In this document: positions 48,549 to 59,106 of the stretch, piece by piece
Position numbering within the stretch: position 1 is the stretch's first letter
How the letters are laid out: each line of letters begins with the position of its first letter
NCBI GenBank assembly: GCA_037349105.1
Contig: JAYJMM010000065.1
Location: 1 to 64,000, forward strand
Direction: 5' to 3'
Source of the DNA: Limnomonas spitsbergensis
Taxonomy: Eukaryota > Chlorophyta > Chlorophyceae > Chlamydomonadales
DNA: 64,000 bases
Notes under the pieces: generated by a model
The model's database searches: none
Told to the model about the DNA's origin: nothing
What the model saw: the letters and a program-made list of their open reading frames with translations, nothing else
Position numbers and translations under genes: made by a program

Positions 48549-50368
48549 CCTGTGTTTCCTGGCAGGTTCCAGGGGGCCGTTGACCTGTGTTTCCTGGCAG
48601 GTTCCAGGGGGCCGCTGACCTGTGTTTCCTGGCAGGTTCCAGGGGGCCACAGACCTGTGTTTCCTGGCAGGTTCCAGGGGGGCGCACACCTGTGTTTCCT
48701 GGCAGGTTCCAGGGGGCCACAGACCTGTGTTTCCTGGCAGGTTCCAGGGGGCCACAGACCTGTGTTTCCTGGCAGGTTCCAGGGGGCCACAGACCTGTGT
48801 TTCCTGGCAGGTTCCAGGGGGCCGCAGACCTGTGTTTCCTGGCAGGTTCTAGGGGGCCACAGACCTGTGTTTCCTGGCAGGTTCCAGGGGGCCGCAGACC
48901 TGTGTTTCCTGGCGGGTTCTAGGGGGCCGCACACCTGTGTTTCCTGGCAGGTTCCAGGGGGCCGCAGACCTGTGTTTCCTGGCGGGTTCCAGGGGGCCAC
49001 AGACCTGTGTTTCCTGGCAGGTTCCAGGGGGCCACAGACCTGTGTTTCCTGGCAGGTTCCAGGGGGCCGCAGACCTGTGTTTCCTGGCAGGTTCCAGGGG
49101 GCCACAGACCTGTGTTTCCTGGCGGGTTCCAGGGGGCCGCAGACCTGTGTTTCCTGGCGGGTTCCAGGGGGCCGCAGACCTGTGTTTCCTGGCAGGTTCC
49201 AGGGGGCCGCAGACCTGTGTTTCCTGGCGGGTTCCAGGGGGCCACAGACCTGTGTTTCCTGGCAGGTTCCAGGGGGCCGCAGACCTGTGTTTCCTGGCGG
49301 GTTCCAGGGGGCCACAGACCTGTGTTTCCTGGCAGGTTCCAGGGGGCCACAGACCTGTGTTTCCTGGCGGGTTCCAGGAGGCCGCAGACCTGTGTTTCCT
49401 GGCAGGTTCCAGGGGGCCACAGACCTGTGTTTCCTGGCGGGTTCCAGGGGGCCGCAGACCTGTGTTTCCTGGCAGGTTCCAGGGGGCCGCAGACCTGTGT
49501 TTCCTGGCGGGTTCCAGGGGGCCACAGACCTGTCTTTCCTGGCAGGTTCCAGGGGGGCGCAGACCTGTGTTTCCTGGCGGGTTCCAGGGGGCCACAGACC
49601 TGTGTTTCCTGGCAGGTTCGAGGGGGCCACAGACCTGTGTTTCCTGGCGGGTTCCAGGAGGCCGCAGACCTGTGTTTCCTGGCAGGTTCCAGGGGGCCAC
49701 AGACCTGTGTTTCCTGGCGGGTTCCAGGGGGCCACAGACCTGTGTTTCCTGGCAGGTTCCAGGGGGCCGCTGACCTGTGTTTCCTGGCAGGTTCCAGGGG
49801 GCCGCAGACCTGTGTTTCCTGGCAGGTTCCAGGGGGCCGCAGACCTGTGTTTCCTGGCGGGTTCCAGGGGGCCACAGACCTGTGTTTCCTGGCAGGTTCC
49901 AGGGGGCCGCAGACCTGTGTTTCCTGGCGGGTTCCAGGGGGCCACAGACCTGTGTTTCCTGGCAGGTTCCAGGGGGCCACAGACCTGTGTTTCCTGGCGG
50001 GTTCCAGGAGGCCGCAGACCTGTGTTTCCTGGCAGGTTCCAGGGGGCCACAGACCTGTGTTTCCTGGCAGGTTCCAGGGGGCCGCAGACCTGTGTTTCCT
50101 GGCGGGTTCCAGGGGGCCACAGACCTGTGTTTCCTGGCAGGTTCCAGGGGGCCGCAGACCTGTGTTTCCTGGCGGGTTCCAGGGGGCCACAGACCTGTGT
50201 TTCCTGGCGGGTTCCAGGGGGCCACAGACCTGTGTTTCCTGGCGGGTTCCAGGGGGCCACAGACCTGTGTTTCCTGGCAGGTTCCAGGGGGCCACAGACC
50301 TGTGTTTCCTGGCAGGTTCCAGGGGGCCGCAGACCTGTGTTTCCTGGCAGGTTCCAGGGGGCCGCTGA
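48549..50368 (+). repeat. Short HOR, 1,820 bp, duplicate of 36,061-37,880
   Basis: Offset 12,488 bp; same single TGA (49773), CTGTCTTTCC (49533) and TTCGAGG (49619). No 34-bp unit and no CTATG unit seen. Confidence 0.82.
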
Positions 50369-52852
50369 CCTGTGTTTCCTGGCAGGTTCCAGGGGGCCGC
50401 TAACCTGTGTTTCCTGGCAGGTTCCAGGGGGCCGCTGACCTGTGTTTCCTGGCAGGTTCCAGGGGGCCACAGACCTGTGTTTCCTGGCAGGTTCCAGGGG
50501 GTCGCACACCTGTGTTTCCTGGCAGGTTCCAGGGGGCCACAGACCTGTGTTTCCTGGCAGGTTCCAGGGGGCCACAGACCTGTGTTTCCTGGCAGGTTCC
50601 AGGGGGCCACAGACCTGTGTTTCCTGGCAGGTTCCAGGGGGCCGCATACCTGTGTTTCCTGGCAGGTTCTAGGGGGCCACAGACCTGTGTTTCCTGGCAG
50701 GTTCCAGGGGGCCGCAGACCTGTGTTTCCTGGCGGGTTCCAGGGGGCCGCACACCTGTGTTTCCTGGCAGGTTCCAGGGGGCCGCAGACCTGTGTTTCCT
50801 GGCGGGTTCCAGGGGGCCACAGACCTGTGTTTCCTGGCAGGTTCCAGGGGGCCACAGACCTGTGTTTCCTGGCAGGTTCCAGGGGGCCGCAGACCTGTGT
50901 TTCCTGGCAGGTTCCAGGGGGCCACAGACCTGTGTTTCCTGGCGGGTTCCAGGGGGCCGCAGACCTGTGTTTCCTGGCGGGTTCCAGGGGGCCGCAGACC
51001 TGTGTTTCCTGGCAGGTTCCAAGGGGCCGCAGACCTGTGTTTCCTGGCGGGTTCCAGGGGGCCACAGACCTGTGTTTCCTGGCAGGTTCCAGGGGGCCGC
51101 AGACCTGTGTTTCCTGGCGGGTTCCAGGGAGCCACAGACCTGTGTTTCCTGGCAGGTTCCAGGGGGCCACAGACCTGTGTTTCCTGGCAGGTTCCAGGGG
51201 GCCGCAGACCTGTGTTTCCTGGCGGGTTCCAGGGGGCCACAGACCTGTGTTTCCTGGCAGGTTCCAGGGGGGCGCAGACCTGTGTTTCCTGGCGGGTTCC
51301 AGGGGGCCACAGACCTGTGTTTCCTGGCAGGTTCCAGGGGGCCACAGACCTGTGTTTCCTGGCGGGTTCCAGGAGGCCGCAGACCTGTGTTTCCTGGCAG
51401 GTTCCAGGGGGCCACAGACTTGTGTTTCCTGGCGGGTTCCAGGGGGCCGCAGACCTGTGTTTCCTGGCGGGTTCCAGGGGGCGCAGACCTGTGTTTCCTG
51501 GCAGGTTCCAGGGGGCCACAGACCTGTGTTTCCTGGCGGGTTCCAGGGGGCCACAGACCTGTGTTTCCTGGCAGGTTCCAGGGGGCCACAGACCTGTGTT
51601 TCCTGGCAGGTTCCAGGGGGGCGCACACCTATGTTTCCTGGCAGGTTCCAGGGGGCCACAGACCTATGTTTCCTGGCAGGTTCCAGGGGGCCACAGACCT
51701 GTGTTTCCTGGCGGGTTCCAGGGGGCCACAGACCTGTGTTTCCTGGCAGGTTCCAGGGGGGCGCACACATATGTTTCCTGGCGGGTTCCAGGGGGCCACA
51801 TACCTGTGTTTCCTGGCAGGTTCCAGGGGGCCACAGACCTATGTTTCCTGGCAGGTTCCAGGGGGCCACAGACCTGTGTTTCCTGGCGGGTTCCAGGGGG
51901 CCACAGACCTATGTTTCCTGGCAGGTTCCAGGGGGCCACAGACCTGTGTTTCCTGGCGGGTTCCAGGGGGCCACAGACCTGTGTTTCCTGGCGGGTTCCA
52001 GGGGGCCACAGACCTTTGTTTCCTGGCAGGTTCCAGGGGGCCACAGACCTGTGTTTCCTGGCGGGTTCCAGGGGGCCACAGACCTATGTTTCCTGGCGGG
52101 TTCCAGGGGGCCACAGACCTATGTTTCCTGGCAGGTTCCAGGGGGCCACAGACCTATGTTTCCTGGCGGGTTCTAGGGGGCCACAGACCTATGTTTCCTG
52201 GCAGGTTCCAGGGGGCCACAGACCTGTGTTTCCTGGCGGGTTCCAGGGGGCCACAGACCTGTGTTTCCTGGCGGGTTCCAGGGGGCCACAGACCTGTGTT
52301 TCCTGGCGGGTTCCAGGGGGCCACAGACCTATGTTTCCTGGCGGGTTCCAGGGGGCCACAGACCTATGTTTCCTGGCAGGTTCCAGGGGGCCGCAGACCT
52401 GTGTTTCCTGGCAGGTTCCAGGGGGCCACATACCTGTGTTTCCTGGCAGGTTCCAGGGGGCCACAGACCTGTGTTTCCTGGCAGGTTCCAGGGGGCCGCA
52501 GACCTGTGTTTCCTGGCAGGTTCCAGGGGGCCACAGACCTGTGTTTCCTGGCAGGTTCCAGGGGGCCACAGACCTGTGTTTCCTGGCGGGTTCCAGGGGG
52601 CCGCAGACCTGTGTTTCCTGGCAGGTTCCAGGGGGCCACAGACCTGTGTTTCCTGGCGGGTTCCAGGGGGCCACAGACCTGTGTTTCCTGGCGGGTTCCA
52701 GGGGGCCACAGACCTGTGTTTCCTGGCAGGTTCCAGGGGGCCACAGACCTGTGTTTCCTGGCAGGTTCCAGGGGGCCACAGACCTGTGTTTCCTGGCAGG
52801 TTCCAGGGGGCCGCAGACCTGTGTTTCCTGGCAGGTTCCAGGGGGCCGCTGA
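50369..52852 (+). repeat. HOR, 2,484 bp, first half of interspersed block copy 3
   Basis: Opens with a GCTAACC middle unit (50401) and a GGGTCGCAC unit, like 37,881, then changes to the block type. CAGACTTG lies at 51419 and type B at 51474 (1,106 bp after the triplet, three units short). It closes 1,378 bp after type B with no gamma. Its start is therefore a hybrid of the short-HOR and block lineages. Confidence 0.82.
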
Positions 52853-55800
52853 CCTGTGTTTCCTGGCAGGTTCCAGGGGGCCGCTGACCTGTGTTTCCTG
52901 GCAGGTTCCAGGGGGCCGCTGACCTGTGTTTCCTGGCAGGTTCCAGGGGGCCACAGACCTGTGTTTCCTGGCAGGTTCCAGGGGGGCGCACACCTGTGTT
53001 TCCTGGCAGGTTCCAGGGGGCCACAGACCTGTGTTTCCTGGCAGGTTCCAGGGGGCCACAGACCTGTGTTTCCTGGCAGGTTCCAGGGGGCCACAGACCT
53101 GTGTTTCCTGGCAGGTTCCAGGGGGCCGCAGACCTGTGTTTCCTGGCAGGTTCTAGGGGGCCACAGACCTGTGTTTCCTGGCAGGTTCCAGGGGGCCGCA
53201 GACCTGTGTTTCCTGGCGGGTTCTAGGGGGCCGCACACCTGTGTTTCCTGGCAGTTTCCAGGGGGCCGCAGACCTGTGTTTCCTGGCGGGTTCCAGGGGG
53301 CCACAGACCTGTGTTTCCTGGCAGGTTCCAGGGGGCCGCAGACCTGTGTTTCCTGGCGGGTTCCAGGGGGCCGCAGACCTGTGTTTCCTGGCAGGTTCCA
53401 GGGGGCCACAGACCTGTGTTTCCTGGCGGGTTCCAGGGGGCCGCAGACCTGTGTTTCCTGGCGGGTTCCAGGGGGCCGCAGACCTGTGTTTCCTGGCAGG
53501 TTCCAGGGGGACGCAGACCTGTGTTTCCTGGCGGGTTCCAGGGGGCCACAGACCTGTGTTTCCTGGCAGGTTCCAGGGGGCCGCAGACCTGTGTTTCCTG
53601 GCGGGTTCCAGGGGGCCACAGACCTGTGTTTCCTGGCAGGTTCCAGGGGGCCACAGACCTGTGTTTCCTGGCGGGTTCCAGGAGGCCGCAGACCTGTGTT
53701 TCCTGGCAGGTTCCAGGGGGCCACAGACCTGTGTTTCCTGGCGGGTTCCAGGGGGCCGCAGACCTGTGTTTCCTGGCAGGTTCCAGGGGGCCGCAGACCT
53801 GTGTTTCCTGGCGGGTTCCAGGGGGCCACAGACCTGTGTTTCCTGGCAGGTTCCAGGGGGGCGCAGACCTGTGTTTCCTGGCGGGTTCCAGGGGGCCACA
53901 GACCTGTGTTTCCTGGCAGGTTCCAGGGGGCCACAGACCTGTGTTTCCTGGCGGGTTCCAGGAGGCCGCAGACCTGTGTTTCCTGGCAGGTTCCAGGGGG
54001 CCACAGACCTGTGTTTCCTGGCGGGTTCCAGGGGGCCGCAGACCTGTGTTTCCTGGCGGGTTCCAGGGGGCGCAGACCTGTGTTTCCTGGCAGGTTCCAG
54101 GGGGCCACAGACCTGTGTTTCCTGGCGGGTTCCAGGGGGCCACAGACCTGTGTTTCCTGGCAGGTTCCAGGGGGCCACAGACCTGTGTTTCCTGGCAGGT
54201 TCCAGGGGGGCGCACACCTATGTTTCCTGGCAGGTTCCAGGGGGCCACAGACCTATGTTTCCTGGCAGGTTCCAGGGGGCCACAGACCTGTGTTTCCTGG
54301 CGGGTTCCAGGGGGCCACAGACCTGTGTTTCCTGGCAGGTTCCAGGGGGGCGCACACCTATGTTTCCTGGCGGGTTCCAGGGGGCCACAGACCTGTGTTT
54401 CCTGGCAGGTTCCAGGGGGCCACAGACCTATGTTTCCTGGCAGGTTCCAGGGGGCCACAGACCTGTGTTTCCTGGCGGGTTCCAGGGGGCCACAGACCTA
54501 TGTTTCCTGGCAGGTTCCAGGGGGCCACAGACCTGTGTTTCCTGGCGGGTTCCAGGGGGCCACAGACCTGTGTTTCCTGGCGGGTTCCAGGGGGCCACAG
54601 ACCTTTGTTTCCTGGCAGGTTCCAGGGGGCCACAGACCTGTGTTTCCTGGCGGGTTCCAGGGGGCCACAGACCTGTGTTTCCTGGCGGGTTCCAGGGGGC
54701 CACAGACCTGTGTTTCCTGGCGGGTTCCAGGGGGCCACAGACCTGTGTTTCCTGGCGGGTTCCAGGGGGCCACAGACCTGTGTTTCCTGGCGGGTTCCAG
54801 GGGGCCACAGACCTGTGTTTCCTGGCAGGTTCCAGGGGGCCACAGACCTGTGTTTCCTGGCGGGTTCCAGGGGGCCACAGACCTATGTTTCCTGGCGGGT
54901 TCCAGGGGGCCACAGACCTATGTTTCCTGGCAGGTTCCAGGGGGCCGCAGACCTGTGTTTCCTGGCAGGTTCCAGGGGGCCACAGACCTGTGTTTCCTGG
55001 CAGGTTCCAGGGGGCCACAGACCTGTGTTTCCTGGCAGGTTCCAGGGGGCCGCAGACCTGTGTTTCCTGGCAGGTTCCAGGGGGCCACAGACCTGTGTTT
55101 CCTGGCAGGTTCCAGGGGGCCACAGACCTGTGTTTCCTGGCGGGTTCCAGGGGGCCGCAGACCTGTGTTTCCTGGCAGGTTCCAGGGGGCCACAGACCTG
55201 TGTTTCCTGGCGGGTTCCAGGGGGCCACAGACCTGTGTTTCCTGGCGGGTTCCAGGGGGCCACATACCTGTGTTTCCTGGCAGGTTCCAGGGGGCCACAG
55301 ACCTGTGTTTCCTGGCAGGTTCCAGGGGGCCACAGACCTGTGTTTCCTGGCGGGTTCCAGGGGGCCACAGACCTATGTTTCCTGGCGGGTTCCAGGGGGC
55401 CACAGACCTATGTTTCCTGGCAGGTTCCAGGGGGCCGCAGACCTGTGTTTCCTGGCAGGTTCCAGGGGGCCACAGACCTGTGTTTCCTGGCAGGTTCCAG
55501 GGGGCCACAGACCTGTGTTTCCTGGCAGGTTCCAGGGGGCCGCAGACCTGTGTTTCCTGGCGGGTTCCAGGGGGCCACAGACCTGTGTTTCCTGGCGGGT
55601 TCCAGGGGGCGCAGACCTGTGTTTCCTGGCGGGTTCCAGGGAGCCACAGACCTGTGTTTCCTGGCAGGTTCCAGGGGGGCGCACACCTATGTTTCCTGGC
55701 GGGTTCCAGGGGGCCACAGACCTGTGTTTCCTGGCAGGTTCCAGGGGGCCGCAGACCTGTGTTTCCTGGCAGGTTCCAGGGGGCCGCAGACCTGTGTTTC

Positions 55801-56035
55801 CTGGCAGGTTCCAGGGGGCCGCAGACCTGTGTTTCCTGGCGGGTTCCAGGGGGCCACAGACCTGTGTTTCCTGGCGGGTTCCAGGGGGGCGCAGACCTGT
55901 GTTTCCTGGCAGGTTCCAGGGGGCCACAGACCTGTGTTTCCTGGCAGGTTCCAGGGGGCCACAGACCTGTGTTTCCTGGCAGGTTCCAGGGGGCCGCAGA
56001 CCTGTGTTTCCTGGCAGGTTCCAGGGGGCCGCTGA
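52853..56035 (+). repeat. HOR, 3,183 bp, second half of interspersed block copy 3
   Basis: Type B at 54063, type A at 55602, gamma 433 bp. Matches 23,081-26,263 at a constant offset of 29,772 bp. A GGCAGTTTCC change near 53254 is private. The closing triplet is damaged by a 42-bp loss. Confidence 0.85.
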
Positions 56036-56063
56036 CCTGTGGCAGGTTCCAGGGGGCCGCTGA
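56033..56063 (+). other. 7-bp deletion in a TGA triplet
   Basis: CTGACCTGT runs straight into GGCAGG: seven bases (the TTTCCTG part) are missing. The triplet is reduced to two TGA units, a total loss of 42 bp relative to sister copies. The break lies between short TG repeats. It is the only indel larger than one base that I found within a unit. Confidence 0.9.
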
Positions 56064-58267
56064 CCTGTGTTTCCTGGCAGGTTCCAGGGGGCCACAGACC
56101 TGTGTTTCCTGGCAGGTTCCAGGGGGGCGCACACCTGTGTTTCCTGGCAGGTTCCAGGGGGCCACAGACCTGTGTTTCCTGGCAGGTTCCAGGGGGCCAC
56201 AGACCTGTGTTTCCTGGCAGGTTCCAGGGGGCCACAGACCTGTGTTTCCTGGCAGGTTCCAGGGGGCCGCAGACCTGTGTTTCCTGGCAGGTTCTAGGGG
56301 GCCACAGACCTGTGTTTCCTGGCAGGTTCCAGGGGGCCGCAGACCTGTGTTTCCTGGCGGGTTCTAGGGGGCCGCACACCTGTGTTTCCTGGCAGGTTCC
56401 AGGGGGCCGCAGACCTGTGTTTCCTGGCGGGTTCCAGGGGGCCACAGACCTGTGTTTCCTGGCAGGTTCCAGGGGGCCACAGACCTGTGTTTCCTGGCAG
56501 GTTCCAGGGGGCCGCAGACCTGTGTTTCCTGGCAGGTTCCAGGGGGCCACAGACCTGTGTTTCCTGGCGGGTTCCAGGGGGCCGCAGACCTGTGTTTCCT
56601 GGCGGGTTCCAGGGGGCCGCAGACCTGTGTTTCCTGGCAGGTTCCAGGGGGCCGCAGACCTGTGTTTCCTGGCGGGTTCCAGGGGGCCACAGACCTGTGT
56701 TTCCTGGCAGGTTCCAGGGGGCCGCAGACCTGTGTTTCCTGGCGGGTTCCAGGGGGCCACAGACCTGTGTTTCCTGGCAGGTTCCAGGGGGCCACAGACC
56801 TGTGTTTCCTGGCGGGTTCCAGGAGGCCGCAGACCTGTGTTTCCTGGCAGGTTCCAGGGGGCCACAGACCTGTGTTTCCTGGCGGGTTCCAGGGGGCCGC
56901 AGACCTGTGTTTCCTGGCAGGTTCCAGGGGGCCGCAGACCTGTGTTTCCTGGCGGGTTCCAGGGGGCCACAGACCTGTCTTTCCTGGCAGGTTCCAGGGG
57001 GGCGCAGACCTGTGTTTCCTGGCGGGTTCCAGGGGGCCACAGACCTGTGTTTCCTGGCAGGTTCGAGGGGGCCACAGACCTGTGTTTCCTGGCGGGTTCC
57101 AGGAGGCCGCAGACCTGTGTTTCCTGGCAGGTTCCAGGGGGCCACAGACCTGTGTTTCCTGGCGGGTTCCAGGGGGCCGCAGACCTGTGTTTCCTGGCGG
57201 GTTCCCGGGGGCGCAGACCTGTGTTTCCTGGCAGGTTCCAGGGGGCCACAGACCTGTGTTTCCTGGCGGGTTCCAGGGGGCCACAGACCTGTGTTTCCTG
57301 GCAGGTTCCAGGGGGCCACAGACCTGTGTTTCCTGGCAGGTTCCAGGGGGGCGCACACCTATGTTTCCTGGCAGGTTCCAGGGGGCCACAGACCTATGTT
57401 TCCTGGCAGGTTCCAGGGGGCCACAGACCTGTGTTTCCTGGCGGGTTCCAGGGGGCCACAGACCTGTGTTTCCTGGCAGGTTCCAGGGGGGCGCACACCT
57501 ATGTTTCCTGGCGGGTTCCAGGGGGCCACAGACCTGTGTTTCCTGGCAGGTTCCAGGGGGCCACAGACCTATGTTTCCTGGCAGGTTCCAGGGGGCCACA
57601 GACCTGTGTTTCCTGGCGGGTTCCAGGGGGCCACAGACCTATGTTTCCTGGCAGGTTCCAGGGGGCCACAGACCTGTGTTTCCTGGCGGGTTCCAGGGGG
57701 CCACAGACCTGTGTTTCCTGGCGGGTTCCAGGGGGCCACAGACCTTTGTTTCCTGGCAGGTTCCAGGGGGCCACAGACCTGTGTTTCCTGGCGGGTTCCA
57801 GGGGGCCACAGACCTGTGTTTCCTGGCGGGTTCCAGGGGGCCACAGACCTATGTTTCCTGGCGGGTTCCAGGGGGCCACAGACCTATGTTTCCTGGCAGG
57901 TTCCAGGGGGCCACAGACCTATGTTTCCTGGCGGGTTCAAGGGGGCCACAGACCTATGTTTCCTGGCAGGTTCCAGGGGGCCGCAGACCTGTGTTTCCTG
58001 GCGGGTTCCAGGGGGCCACAGACCTGTGTTTCCTGGCAGGTTCCAGGGGGCCGCAGACCTGTGTTTCCTGGCGGGTTCCAGGGGGCCACAGACCTGTGTT
58101 TCCTGGCGGGTTCCAGGGGGGCGCAGACCTGTGTTTCCTGGCAGGTTCCAGGGGGCCACAGACCTGTGTTTCCTGGCAGGTTCCAGGGGGCCACAGACCT
58201 GTGTTTCCTGGCAGGTTCCAGGGGGCCGCAGACCTGTGTTTCCTGGCAGGTTCCAGGGGGCCGCTGA
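56036..58267 (+). repeat. HOR, 2,232 bp
   Basis: Opens with the deletion-damaged triplet (only two TGA units). Type B at 57204 is unusual in having CCCGGGGGCGC, an A-to-C change in the 34-bp unit. An ATG-rich beta follows with CTTTG at 57745 and TTCAAGG near 57937. There is no type A; the HOR ends in a shortened alpha-like tail. Confidence 0.8.
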
Positions 58268-59106
58268 CCTGTGTTTCCTGGCAGGTTCCAGGGGGCCGTT
58301 GACCTGTGTTTCCTGGCAGGTTCCAGGGGGCCGCTGACCTGTGTTTCCTGGCAGGTTCCAGGGGGCCACAGACCTGTGTTTCCTGGCAGGTTCCAGGGGG
58401 GCGCACACCTGTGTTTCCTGGCAGGTTCCAGGGGGCCACAGACCTGTGTTTCCTGGCAGGTTCCAGGGGGCCACAGACCTGTGTTTCCTGGCAGGTTCCA
58501 GGGGGCCACAGACCTGTGTTTCCTGGCAGGTTCCAGGGGGCCGCAGACCTGTGTTTCCTGGCAGGTTCTAGGGGGCCACAGACCTGTGTTTCCTGGCAGG
58601 TTCCAGGGGGCCGCAAACCTGTGTTTCCTGGCGGGTTCCAGGGGGCCACAGACCTGTGTTTCCTGGCGGGTTCCAGGGGGCGCAGACCTGTGTTTCCTGG
58701 CGGGTTCCAGGGAGCCACAGACCTGTGTTTCCTGGCAGGTTCCAGGGGGGCGCACACCTATGTTTCCTGGCGGGTTCCAGGGGGCCACAGACCTGTGTTT
58801 CCTGGCAGGTTCCAGGGGGCCGCAGACCTGTGTTTCCTGGCGGGTTCCAGGGGGCCGCAGACCTGTGTTTCCTGGCAGGTTCCAGGGGGCCGCAGACCTG
58901 TGTTTCCTGGCGGGTTCCAGGGGGCCACAGACCTGTGTTTCCTGGCGGGTTCCAGGGGGGCGCAGACCTGTGTTTCCTGGCAGGTTCCAGGGGGCCACAG
59001 ACCTGTGTTTCCTGGCAGGTTCCAGGGGGCCACAGACCTGTGTTTCCTGGCAGGTTCCAGGGGGCCGCAGACCTGTGTTTCCTGGCAGGTTCCAGGGGGC
59101 CGCTGA
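58268..59106 (+). repeat. Shortest HOR, 839 bp (24 units)
   Basis: Triplet, TTCTAGG at 58568, then type A at 58673 only 105 bp later and the full 433-bp gamma. Alpha has collapsed to about 400 bp and beta is gone. A GCAAACC unit near 58614 is private. Confidence 0.82.

Larger units (their letters stand above)
50369..56035 (+). repeat. Interspersed two-HOR block, copy 3 (5.7 kb)
   Basis: Offset 29,772 bp from copy 1 over the second HOR. It lies after 14 kb of short HORs, so the block was separated from copy 2 by later expansion or moved by unequal exchange. Confidence 0.85.
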
